Assembly (NCBI GenBank): GCA_945860095.1
Contig: CAMAPP010000018.1
Location: 1-35,226, forward strand
Reading direction: 5' to 3'
Source of the DNA: Rhizobium sp. Q54
GTDB taxonomy: Bacteria > Pseudomonadota > Alphaproteobacteria > CADEGL01
Length of the DNA stretch: 35,226 nucleotides
Part shown: in pieces, positions 22,469-30,547 of the stretch
How the letters are laid out: each line of letters begins with the position of its first letter
Position numbering within the stretch: position 1 is the stretch's first letter
Notes under the pieces: generated by a model
The model's database searches: none
Seen by the model: the letters and a program-made list of their open reading frames with translations, nothing else
What the model was told of the DNA's origin: nothing
Position numbers and translations under genes: made by a program

Positions 22469-23758
22469 ATGAGCGCGTTCGCCTATCGCCACGGCGCGCT
22501 GCACGGCGAGACCGTCGATCTCGCGGCCATCGCCGCCGCCATCGGCACGCCGTTCTACGCCTATTCGGCGAACGCCATTCGCGCCGCCTACCGCGCCTAT
22601 GCCGCCGCCTTCGCGCCCCTCGGGGCCGAGATCTGCTACGCGCTCAAGGCCAACGACAATCTCGCGGTCGTGGCCGTGCTCGCGCGCGAAGGCTCGGGCG
22701 CCGATGTGGTGTCGGAGGGCGAGCTTCGCCGGGCGCTGGCGGCGGGCATTCCGGCCCGGCGCATCGTCTTCTCGGGCGTGGGCAAGACCGAAAGCGAGAT
22801 CGCCTTCGCGCTCGATTGCGCGGTCGCGCAGATCAATGTCGAATCCGCGCCCGAGTTGGACGCCGTCGCGCGCATTGCCCGCGCCAAGGCCAAGCGCGCG
22901 CCCGTGGCGTTGCGGGTCAATCCCGATATCGATGCCGGCACCCACGCCAAGATCACGACCGGCACCGCCGAAAACAAGTTCGGCATCGCATTCGAGGACG
23001 CGCCCGCGCTGTATCGCCGCGCCGCCGCCATGCCTGAACTCGCGCTCAAGGGCTTGGCGGTGCATATCGGCTCGCAATTGGTCGATTTGGCGCCCTACCG
23101 GGCGGCGTTCGGGCGCCTGGCGGCTCTCGCGCGCGCAATCCTGGCCGAGGGCCTGGCCCTCGAGCGCCTCGATCTCGGCGGCGGGCTTGGCATCCGTTAC
23201 GCAGGCGAAACGCCGCCGACGGTCGCTTCCTATGCGCGCTTGGTCGCGGAATGCGTGGGCTCGCTCGGCTGCGCGCTCACCCTCGAACCCGGCCGATCCA
23301 TCGTCGGCGAGGCGGGCGTGTTGGTTGGCCGCGTGCTCTACGTCAAGGACGGCGCCACGCGGCGCTTCGTCATCGTGGACGCGGCGATGAACGATCTCAT
23401 CCGTCCGGCGCTGTACGACGCCCATCACGACATCCTGCCCCTGCGCGAGGCGCCGGGTGCCGCGCGCGCGCGCGCCGACATCGTCGGCCCGGTGTGCGAA
23501 TCGAGCGACACCTTCGCGCGCGCGCGCGATCTGCCGCCGCTCGAAGCGGGCGATCTTCTTGCCTTCGCATCGGCCGGTGCCTACGGTGCCGTGATGGCCT
23601 CGACCTATAACAGCCGATTGCTGGTGCCCGAGGTGCTGATCGACGGCGACCGGTTCGCCCTGGTGCGGCCGCGCATGACCTATGCCGAGATGTTGGCGAG
23701 GGACCGCATTCCCGATTGGCTGGCCGTGGACCCGGGGGATGATTCGGCACGCGCCTAG
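22469..23758 (+). CDS. lysA: Diaminopimelate decarboxylase
   Basis: 429 residues from ATG 22469 with GAGG 11 nt upstream. It is a fold-type III PLP enzyme converting meso-diaminopimelate to lysine. The PLP lysine is Lys60 in EICYALKANDN. HIGSQL, the phosphate-binding LDLGGGLGI and EPGRSIVG are present, and the second active-site arm from the partner subunit includes CESSDTFA. It follows the lipoprotein gene by 13 bp in the argH transcription unit. Confidence 0.97.
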   Translation: MSAFAYRHGALHGETVDLAAIAAAIGTPFYAYSANAIRAAYRAYAAAFAPLGAEICYALKANDNLAVVAVLAREGSGADVVSEGELRRALAAGIPARRIVFSGVGKTESEIAFALDCAVAQINVESAPELDAVARIARAKAKRAPVALRVNPDIDAGTHAKITTGTAENKFGIAFEDAPALYRRAAAMPELALKGLAVHIGSQLVDLAPYRAAFGRLAALARAILAEGLALERLDLGGGLGIRYAGETPPTVASYARLVAECVGSLGCALTLEPGRSIVGEAGVLVGRVLYVKDGATRRFVIVDAAMNDLIRPALYDAHHDILPLREAPGAARARADIVGPVCESSDTFARARDLPPLEAGDLLAFASAGAYGAVMASTYNSRLLVPEVLIDGDRFALVRPRMTYAEMLARDRIPDWLAVDPGDDSARA

Positions 23759-23793
23759 ATGCCCGCCCGCGCGCCATATGGACAGATGACGCG

Positions 23794-26238
23794 ATGAAAG
23801 CCGGTGCACGGCTCCTGTTTTTCCCCAAAACCGCGGCACCGCGCGCCAAGTTTTGGCTCGCCCGCGCGGTGGTGTTTTGGGAGCGGCTATGGCCCGCGCT
23901 GTGGCCGGCCATGGGGGTGGCGGGCCTGTTCGTGGCACTCGCGGGCCTCGATGTGCTGCCGGACCTGCCGAGTTGGGGCCACGCCCTCGTTCTCGGCGCC
24001 TTCGGCCTCGCCGCCGTGGCCTTGCTCGCCTGGAATCTGCACCGCCTTCGCCTGCCCGCGCGCGAAGTCGGGCTGAGACGCATCGAACAGGGCGCCAATC
24101 TCGCCCATCGCCCACTAACGGCGGTCGAAGACAGCCTCGCCGCCGGCCGCGGCGACGACGCGGCGGAAGCCCTGTGGCAAGCCCACCGGGTGCGCATGGC
24201 CGAACTCGCGCGGCGGGCGCGGATCGGCCTGCCCTCGCCGGGCATGGCCGCGCGCGACCCCTGGGCGTTGCGCGCGATCGTGATTCTGGCCCTCGCCCTG
24301 GCCGCGCCCGGGTTGTGGCAGGACGGACCCGAGCGCCTCGAACGCGCGCTGAACCCAGGATTGGCCCAAGCGGCGGGCGCCGAGATCGCCATCGACGTTT
24401 GGCTGTCGCCGCCGGAATACACGGGCCTTGCGCCGATCTATCTGCAACCGCGCGAGGGGCACCCGACGGTCCAGGTGCCCACGGGCGCCACGCTGCTTGC
24501 GCGCGTGCACGGCGGGCGCGGCACGCCGCGCCTCGTACTTGCGGGCGAGGACACGAAATTCTCCAAGGTCGAAACCGGCGAGCACGAGGCCCGCGTCGTC
24601 GTCACCCAAGGCGAGCGGCTGGCCATCCGCCAAGGCGCGCGCGTCCTCGCATCCTGGCCCATCGCGGTCGTCCCCGATTTGTCCCCCGAGATCGGCTTTA
24701 TCGGTGCGCCGTCCGCGACCGCACAGGCGGCGCTGCGCCTGGATTTCGAGGCGCGCGACGATTACGGCGTGGCCAAGGGCGAGCTCGTGCTACGCCGCGC
24801 GGGCGCGGACGAGGGCGAAACCATCGCCGTGCCCTTGCCCATCCACGGCGCGCGCGCGAGCGTGCGCGACAGCGCCTATCTCGACCTGACCGCGCATCCC
24901 TGGGCGGGCTTGCAGGTCGTGGGGCAGATGACGGCGACGGACGCCATCGGCCAGACGGGCGCGTCCGCCAAGAAGACCTTCGTCCTGCCCGAGCGCAAAT
25001 TCTCCAATCCCATCGCCCGCGCGATCATCGAACAGCGCAAGCGCCTGGTGCTCTCGCCCAAGGAGCGCGATTCGGTCGCCGTGGCGCTCGACGCCATCGC
25101 CCAGCGCGCGGCCGAGCGCGCGAAGGATGGCGTTCTGGTCCTGGGATTATCCGCCGCGCGCGGACGATTGATCTACGACCGGGCGCCCACGGCGCGCGAC
25201 GAAGTCGTGAGCTTGCTGTGGGATTTGGCCCTGCGCGCGGAGGACGGCGATCTGTCGCTGTCGGCGCGCGATCTGCGCTCGCTCGAGGAGAAGCTCATGG
25301 AAGCGCTCGAGCGCGGCGCGAAGGACGAGGAGCTCGACCGCTTGTTCGCCGAGCTGCGCCAGGCGCTTGAGCGCCACATGCAGGCCTTGATGGAGCAGCT
25401 CGAACAGCGCCTCAAATCCGGCGAACGCGTCGAACGCATCAACCGCGACGATCTGTCGATCGGCGCGCAGGACCTCCAGAAGCTCATCGACGAGGCCCGC
25501 CAGCTCATGCGCGCGGGTGCGCGCGATCTCGCCCGCCAGCTTTTGTCGCAGCTGCGCAACGCGCTCGAGAACATGCGCGCGGGCGTTGCCGAGCAAGGCA
25601 AGCCGCAGAACTCCGTCGGCTCGCAAATGATGCGCGAGCTGCGCGACATCACCGAGCGCCAGCAATCGCTCATGGATCAGATGTTCCGCCAGTTCCAGGA
25701 AAGCCGACGGCCCGGCCAGGGCCGCCAGGGCGCCCCGCCGTCCGGCCCCGCAAGCCCCGAGAACCAATCCGCCGCCGAAAGCCAGGATCAGATCCGCCAG
25801 GCCCTCGACAACCTCCTGAAGCGTTTTCAAGGGCTGGTCGGCCAGTCGCCCGGCGCCTTGGGCGAGGCCGAGCGCGCCATGCGCGAGGCCGTCGATGCCT
25901 TCGGCGCCAACCAGAGCGCGCGCGGTGTCGAACAGCAGGGCCAGGCGCTCGAGGCCTTGCGCCAAGGCGGCCGGGCGATGGCGCAGCAATTGCTCGAACG
26001 TTTCTCGGCCAGCGGCGAGGGTTTGGGCGACAGCCGCCAGCGCGGCCAGGGGCGCGACGGCTCCGGCCGGCCCACGGGCGGCGGCTTCGGCGCCGCGCTC
26101 GAGGACATCGGCATTCCCGACGAAAACGAATTGCGGCGCGCGCGCGAGATCTTGGACGAATTGCGCAAGCGCGCGGGCGACCGGTCCCGCCCGCCCGTCG
26201 AGCGGCAATATCTCGACCGGCTATTGCCGCGATTCTAG
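23794..26238 (+). CDS. DUF4175 / TIGR02302 family large membrane-anchored protein
   Basis: 814 residues. Two hydrophobic segments near the N-terminus (about 30-55 and 65-82) are followed by a third at about 160-180. Next comes a beta-rich region (PPEYTGLAPIYL, LDFEARDDYGVAKGELV, about 200-400), and then long alanine/arginine/glutamine/glutamate-rich helices predicted as coiled coil (about 480-650, for example DRLFAELRQALERHMQALME). The C-terminal third is rich in Gly/Gln and Arg. This is the standard architecture of TIGR02302, an alphaproteobacterial family of unknown function that usually lies after lysA. I infer a cell-envelope role from the topology only. No strong ribosome-binding site precedes the ATG. 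Confidence 0.9.
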   Translation: MKAGARLLFFPKTAAPRAKFWLARAVVFWERLWPALWPAMGVAGLFVALAGLDVLPDLPSWGHALVLGAFGLAAVALLAWNLHRLRLPAREVGLRRIEQGANLAHRPLTAVEDSLAAGRGDDAAEALWQAHRVRMAELARRARIGLPSPGMAARDPWALRAIVILALALAAPGLWQDGPERLERALNPGLAQAAGAEIAIDVWLSPPEYTGLAPIYLQPREGHPTVQVPTGATLLARVHGGRGTPRLVLAGEDTKFSKVETGEHEARVVVTQGERLAIRQGARVLASWPIAVVPDLSPEIGFIGAPSATAQAALRLDFEARDDYGVAKGELVLRRAGADEGETIAVPLPIHGARASVRDSAYLDLTAHPWAGLQVVGQMTATDAIGQTGASAKKTFVLPERKFSNPIARAIIEQRKRLVLSPKERDSVAVALDAIAQRAAERAKDGVLVLGLSAARGRLIYDRAPTARDEVVSLLWDLALRAEDGDLSLSARDLRSLEEKLMEALERGAKDEELDRLFAELRQALERHMQALMEQLEQRLKSGERVERINRDDLSIGAQDLQKLIDEARQLMRAGARDLARQLLSQLRNALENMRAGVAEQGKPQNSVGSQMMRELRDITERQQSLMDQMFRQFQESRRPGQGRQGAPPSGPASPENQSAAESQDQIRQALDNLLKRFQGLVGQSPGALGEAERAMREAVDAFGANQSARGVEQQGQALEALRQGGRAMAQQLLERFSASGEGLGDSRQRGQGRDGSGRPTGGGFGAALEDIGIPDENELRRAREILDELRKRAGDRSRPPVERQYLDRLLPRF

Positions 26239-26245
26239 ATGCCGG

Positions 26246-26299
26246 TTTTGGCCCCGGGTATTGGTTTGGCCCCGGGTATTAGTTTGGCTGGGGGTATTG
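26246..26299. repeat. Three 18-bp tandem repeats over the stop codon of the receiver gene
   Basis: Units 26246-26263, 26264-26281 and 26282-26299 have the form GTTTGGCCCCGGGTATTA. The third unit encodes the last residues YPQPN of the receiver protein on the minus strand, whose TAA is the complement of 26279-26281. The other two units lie beyond the stop. Confidence 0.85.
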
Positions 26300-26686
26300 G
26301 GCCGGCGCGCGCGCGGGTTCGAGGGCGCGCGCGACCGCGGCCGCGATGTCGTCGAGGGTGAAGGGCTTGGCGAGCACGGCGTGGCTCAGCTCTTCGATAT
26401 TGTGGGCGCGCTGGCGCTCGTGGGCGTAGCCGGTCATCAGCATCACCACGAGTTTCGGCCAGTCCTTCGCCACCTTGAGCGCGAGCGCAATGCCGTCCAA
26501 GCCGGGCATCACGATATCGCTGATCAGCAGATCGAAGCTGCGTTCGGCCAGGACCTCGAGCGCGCGCAGTCCGTCCTCGACCGCCTCGACCTCGTAACCC
26601 ACATGGGTCAGTGCCCGCACGACGAACTGGCGCACGGCGGGATCGTCCTCGGCCACGAGAATGCGCGCCGGCGTCCCCTTGGGCAT
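26279..26686 (-). CDS. cpdR: Single-domain response regulator (CpdR-like receiver)
   Basis: 135 residues from ATG 26686, preceded by AAGGAA. Only a receiver domain is present: acidic pocket Glu13-Asp14-Asp15, phosphoacceptor Asp57 in LLISDIVMPGLDG, switch Thr85 in MLMTGYA and Lys107 in LAKPF. There is no output domain. The size and the VAEDDPAVRQFVVRAL and DIVMPGLDGIALA stretches resemble alphaproteobacterial CpdR, which controls ClpXP-dependent proteolysis in the cell cycle, and this gene is found beside the TIGR02302/ftsE region in relatives. The CpdR identity is likely but not certain. The C-terminus (PAQYPQPN) lies inside a tandem repeat, so it may have been altered recently. Confidence 0.75.
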   Translation of the reverse strand: MPKGTPARILVAEDDPAVRQFVVRALTHVGYEVEAVEDGLRALEVLAERSFDLLISDIVMPGLDGIALALKVAKDWPKLVVMLMTGYAHERQRAHNIEELSHAVLAKPFTLDDIAAAVARALEPARAPAQYPQPN

Positions 26687-26782
26687 GGTGGTTCCTTTCG
26701 ACGGCGCCGCCCCGCGCGGCGCAACCCGTCCTCGACCCGCCATAAAACCGAAGCCGGGTTAACCGGCGGTTAACGCGTGGCG

Positions 26783-27523
26783 TTAGGGCTTGGTGCCCTC
26801 GACCGCGAAGGTGATCGCAAGGCCGACCGCGTTGCCGGGAGGATTTTCCGCGCGGGTTTCAAAGTCGGCCGTCTCCCCCGCCCCAAGGCTTCGCTTGGGC
26901 GGCTCGAACAGCCATTGGTGCAGGGCCTTGCCCTTGGCGTCGCGCAATTCCGCCTTGAGCATGGGCACTTCGCGCACGGAACCGGCGGTATTGCGCACCA
27001 TGCCGGTGACGATGAGGACGGGGGTGCTGCCGTCCTCGCTCGGCGCGGTCTTGACCTCGAGAATGGCAAGGCCCTCGCCGGGCGCGGGCGCCGCCAGACC
27101 CAAGGCGCCGTAGGCGCGCGTGGTCGCGGGCCACGAAGCCATGACGGCCTCGCGCGCGACGAACAGCGAGCCGAAAACGATCGCCAGGAACAATCCTAGC
27201 GCCGCCCAGCCGAGCACGGCGCGGTTGCGGGGCGGGCGCATCGGACGCTCGGGGCGCATCGGGCGCGTCGGGCCTTCGGCGCGCCGGGGCGCGCGAAATT
27301 CGGGTTCCGCCGCCGAATGGAACCGGGGCATCTGCTCTTCGGGCGGCGGCAAGGCCCGTTGTGCGCCCTCTTCCCGGGCGGGATGCTCGTCCGCCGAGTC
27401 CTCGCCGGGGCCTTGGAACCATTCGTGGCGGCAGCGCGAACAGCGGACCTGACGGCCTTCCGGGCCGAGGCGCGCGGCGTCGAGCTGGAAATGCGTGGTG
27501 CAGTTGGGGCAGGCGATAATCAT
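26783..27523 (-). CDS. MJ0042-type zinc-ribbon / DUF3426 membrane protein
   Basis: 246 residues. The N-terminal zinc ribbon is IIACPNCTTHFQLDA ... RQVRCSRCRHEWF with two CxxC pairs. A proline/arginine-rich linker (about 55-100, with RPMRPERPMRPPRNR) leads to one membrane helix (about 102-122). The C-terminal DUF3426-like beta domain (LIVTGMVRNTAGSVREVP) would be periplasmic. The function is unknown; it is a conserved alphaproteobacterial protein placed divergently from ftsE. Confidence 0.9.
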   Translation of the reverse strand: MIIACPNCTTHFQLDAARLGPEGRQVRCSRCRHEWFQGPGEDSADEHPAREEGAQRALPPPEEQMPRFHSAAEPEFRAPRRAEGPTRPMRPERPMRPPRNRAVLGWAALGLFLAIVFGSLFVAREAVMASWPATTRAYGALGLAAPAPGEGLAILEVKTAPSEDGSTPVLIVTGMVRNTAGSVREVPMLKAELRDAKGKALHQWLFEPPKRSLGAGETADFETRAENPPGNAVGLAITFAVEGTKP

Positions 27524-27647
27524 GAAGCCATCCGCGGAAACGACGCGACTCTAGGCAGCGCCCGCGCGCAACTCAAGCGGGTGTGCCGGCCCGCCCCGTT
27601 TCTCGAAGAGTTTTTAGCGCCGCGTTTTCTGGTACTTTACCCGGTCC

Positions 27648-28349
27648 ATGGCGCCCGGCGAACCACCCATCCTCCGCTTCGAGAACGTCGGCATGCGCTA
27701 CGGCATGGGTCCGGAAGTGATCTCCGACGTGTCATTCGAATTGAAGCGCGGCTCTTTCCATTTCGTCATGGGCGAAAGCGGCGCGGGCAAATCGACCCTG
27801 CTGAAGCTCATGTATCTGGCGCACCGGCCGACCCGGGGCATCGTCAGCGTGTTCGGCCACGACATGTCGCGCACCCCAAGGCGCGCCCTGCCGCCGCTCC
27901 GCCGGCGGATCGGCGTCGTGTTCCAGGACTTCCGCCTGCTCGACCACCTGAGCGCGATGGAAAATGTCGCCTTGCCGCTGCGCGTGGCGGGGTCCAAGGG
28001 CGAACAATCGCGCAGCCACGTGACCGAACTCATGAACTGGGTCGGTCTCGCCGAACGCATGAAGCAGCCGCCGCACACCTTGTCGGGCGGCGAACAGCAG
28101 CGCGTCGCCATCGCCCGCGCGGTCATCAACCGGCCGAGCCTGCTCCTCGCCGACGAGCCGACCGGCAACGTGGACGACCGGATGGCGCTGCGCCTGCTCT
28201 ATCTGTTCGAGGAGCTAAACAAGCTCGGCACGACGATCGTGATCGCGACGCACAACGAGGGCTTGGTTGCGCGCTTTGGCCATCCGCGCCTGGTGATTCG
28301 CGGCGGCACGGTGGACGTCGTGCCCGGCGGCGCGGGCGGGACGGGCTGA
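27648..28349 (+). CDS. ftsE: Cell division ATP-binding protein FtsE
   Basis: 233 residues. ABC ATPase motifs are complete: Walker [10 protein letters not shown] (42-50), Q-loop [12 protein letters not shown], signature [14 protein letters not shown], Walker [10 protein letters not shown] and the switch His in IATHNEG. With FtsX it forms a septal complex that activates peptidoglycan hydrolases during division. The ATG at 27648 is followed by ftsX after 1 bp. The 124 bp upstream are shared with the divergent zinc-ribbon gene; I see no strong promoter match. Confidence 0.96.
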   Translation: MAPGEPPILRFENVGMRYGMGPEVISDVSFELKRGSFHFVMGESGAGKSTLLKLMYLAHRPTRGIVSVFGHDMSRTPRRALPPLRRRIGVVFQDFRLLDHLSAMENVALPLRVAGSKGEQSRSHVTELMNWVGLAERMKQPPHTLSGGEQQRVAIARAVINRPSLLLADEPTGNVDDRMALRLLYLFEELNKLGTTIVIATHNEGLVARFGHPRLVIRGGTVDVVPGGAGGTG

Positions 28350-28350
28350 G

Positions 28351-29235
28351 ATGCGCATGGACGTGCCCCTTGCCGACGACCACGCCAGCCGGTTCTTGCC
28401 TTGGCTGGTGGCGCTTCTGGTTTATCTCGCGGGTCTGGCGCTTGCGGCGACGCTGGCATTGCAAGGTGCCGTCGAGAAATGGAATCGCGAGCTGGTCGGC
28501 ACGTTGACGGTTCAGGTCGGCGGCCCCGGAGGCGAGACGCTCAAGGCGGGCGAACTCGACCAGCAAACCGCGCACGTGGCCGAGATTCTCGGCCGCACGC
28601 CCGGCATCGCCTCGGCGCGCGTGCTCGGCCCCGAGGAAATCGCAGCACTGCTCGCGCCCTGGCTCGGCGAGGGCGCGAATCTCAAGGAATTGCCCTTGCC
28701 GCGCCTGATCGACGTGGCGCTGGCGCCGGACGCGCGCATCGACGCCCAGCAATTGACCAAGGAATTGTCCGCGGTCGCTTCGGGCGTGAACGTCGCCGAC
28801 CACCGGTTGTGGCTTGCCAATCTCACGCGTCTGGCGCGCTCGATCGAGGCGATCTCCCTCGGTGTCATCGTCTTCATCGGCTTCGTCGGTGTGACGGGCG
28901 TCGTGTTCGTGGCGCGCACGGGCCTGGCGCTGCACCGCGATACCATCGAGGTCCTGCACCTCATCGGCGCCCGCGACGGCTATATCGCGCGCCAGTTCGA
29001 GCGTCACGCCATGATGCTGTGCCTCAAGGGCGGGGTTCCGGCGATAGCGCTCGCGGCCGCCACCGTGGCCGCGCTCGATCGCGCCGGACGCGCGCTCGGC
29101 CCCACCCGTCTGCCCGCCCGCTCGCTCCAATGGCGCCAATGGCTCGCCCTGCTGGCCGTGCCGCTGGTTGCGACTGCCATCGCCATGATCACCGCGCGCG
29201 TCGCGGTGCTGCGCAGCCTCGCCCGGGCCCCATGA
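28351..29235 (+). CDS. ftsX: Cell division protein FtsX
   Basis: 294 residues with four membrane segments (about 15-40, 165-190, 215-245 and 260-285). The first is followed by a periplasmic domain of about 120 residues (GTLTVQVGGPGG ... GVNVADHRLW). The FtsX C-terminal core is seen in IEVLHLIGARDGYIARQFER. It couples the FtsE ATPase to the periplasmic cell-wall hydrolases. Its TGA overlaps the ATG of the next gene (ATGA, 29232-29235). Confidence 0.93.
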   Translation: MRMDVPLADDHASRFLPWLVALLVYLAGLALAATLALQGAVEKWNRELVGTLTVQVGGPGGETLKAGELDQQTAHVAEILGRTPGIASARVLGPEEIAALLAPWLGEGANLKELPLPRLIDVALAPDARIDAQQLTKELSAVASGVNVADHRLWLANLTRLARSIEAISLGVIVFIGFVGVTGVVFVARTGLALHRDTIEVLHLIGARDGYIARQFERHAMMLCLKGGVPAIALAAATVAALDRAGRALGPTRLPARSLQWRQWLALLAVPLVATAIAMITARVAVLRSLARAP

Positions 29236-29831
29236 CGCGGCGCACGCGCACGCTCGCCTTCGTCCTGGCCGCGCCGGTCGTTCTGGCCGGGCTGTGGCTA
29301 TGGGGCCTCGCGCACTACGCCGAGGCCATTCCGCGCCCCGGCGCCGATGACGGGCGCGAAACCGATGCCATCGTCGTGCTCACCGGCGGCAGCTTCCGGC
29401 TCGAGGCGGGTGCTGCCCTGCTGGCCCAGGGCCGCGCGCGGAAATTGTTCGTCACGGGCGTGACCGCGGGCGTCGAGGCCGGGCGGCTCCTGCCCGGACT
29501 TTCCGCCGAGCAAATCGCGTGTTGCGTGATTCTGGGGCGATACGCCGATTCGACCGCCGGCAATGCGCGCGAAACCGCAGCCTGGATGGGCGGCGAAGCT
29601 TACCGCTCGTTGCGTCTGGTTACCGCCAGCTATCACATGCCCCGCAGCCTCGACGAGTTTCGCGCCGCGATGCCGGGCATGGAGATCGTGCCCCATCCGG
29701 TGTTCCCCGGGCACGTAAAGCAAGACGGCTGGTGGCGCTGGCCGGGTACGGCCAATCTGATCGCCTCGGAGTATTCGAAATACCTTGCGCGCGCGGCGCT
29801 TCGCCGCCTGGGCGCTGAGCCGTCGCCTTGA
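29232..29831 (+). CDS. YdcF/DUF218 family protein
   Basis: 199 residues with an N-terminal membrane anchor (about 7-25). The DUF218 core shows TDAIVVLTGGSFRLEAGAAL, LFVTGV, STAGNARETAAW and LVTASYHMPRSLDEFRAAMP. The family includes ElyC/SanA, linked to peptidoglycan and envelope maintenance; the reaction is unknown. It is coupled to ftsX by an ATGA overlap and to plsC by a TTGA overlap, so ftsE-ftsX-ydcF-plsC form one tight unit. Confidence 0.92.
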   Translation: MTRRTRTLAFVLAAPVVLAGLWLWGLAHYAEAIPRPGADDGRETDAIVVLTGGSFRLEAGAALLAQGRARKLFVTGVTAGVEAGRLLPGLSAEQIACCVILGRYADSTAGNARETAAWMGGEAYRSLRLVTASYHMPRSLDEFRAAMPGMEIVPHPVFPGHVKQDGWWRWPGTANLIASEYSKYLARAALRRLGAEPSP

Positions 29832-30547
29832 TCCTCGCCTTGCGCTCGACGATCTTCAATGCGCTGTTCTTCGGCGGCACGGCCGTCCTATGCCTCGCCC
29901 TGTGGCCCGGCCTCGTGCTGCGCGGGCCCCATCTCGCGGCGCTCGGCCGGCTCTGGGCGCGCTATGCGCTCTGGGTGCTGCGCCTCGCCGTCGGCCTCGG
30001 CCACGAGGTGCGCGGGGGCGAGAACCGCATCCCCGGCGCGGCGATTTACGCCGCCAAGCACCAATCGGCATGGGAGACGATCGCGTTCTTCCTGTTGCTG
30101 GACGGGCCGGTTTACGTGCTGAAGGCCGAGCTCTTGTTCATCCCCATCGTCGGCTGGTACCTGCGGCGCGCGGGCATGATCGCGGTCGATCGCGCGGGCG
30201 GCGCCTCGGCCCTGCGCGCGATGCTGGCGGGGGCGGAACTGCGCGCCCAAGAGGGCCGGCCGATCGTGATTTTTCCCGAGGGCACGCGAACGGCCCCGGG
30301 CGCGAGCCGTCCCTATCACCCTGGCATCGCCGCGCTTTATGCGCGCCTCGGCCTGCCGGTCGTGCCCGTCGCGCTCGATTCCGGGTCGTTCTGGCCCCGG
30401 CGCGGCTTTCGCAAGCGGCCCGGGACCATCGTCATCGAGTTCCTCGAGCCGATCGCGCCCGGCCTCGAGCGCGAGGTTTTTTCTTCGACGCTGCGGACGC
30501 GGATCGAGGGCGCGTGCGCGCGCCTGTCCGCGGGCGTGCGCGCCTGA
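29828..30547 (+). CDS. plsC: 1-Acyl-sn-glycerol-3-phosphate acyltransferase
   Basis: 239 residues from TTG 29828, which overlaps the preceding TGA. An N-terminal membrane segment (10-30) precedes the acyltransferase motif I, here KHQSAWET with His78 and Glu83, that is HX4E rather than the classical HX4D. Motif III FPEGTRT and motif IV LPVVPVALDSG are intact. It acylates lysophosphatidate to phosphatidate at the inner membrane. The last 116 bp overlap the 3' end of the M24 gene on the opposite strand. Confidence 0.93.
   Translation: MILALRSTIFNALFFGGTAVLCLALWPGLVLRGPHLAALGRLWARYALWVLRLAVGLGHEVRGGENRIPGAAIYAAKHQSAWETIAFFLLLDGPVYVLKAELLFIPIVGWYLRRAGMIAVDRAGGASALRAMLAGAELRAQEGRPIVIFPEGTRTAPGASRPYHPGIAALYARLGLPVVPVALDSGSFWPRRGFRKRPGTIVIEFLEPIAPGLEREVFSSTLRTRIEGACARLSAGVRA

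Noticed and set aside
21686-24115. An 809-codon minus-strand open frame
   Set aside because: It crosses argH, lysA and the DUF4175 gene in antisense; those genes are certain, so this is a shadow.
23853-25370. A 505-codon plus-strand frame inside the DUF4175 gene
   Set aside because: It is an overlapping shadow frame, extremely Arg-rich and without motifs, while the other frame encodes the known family.
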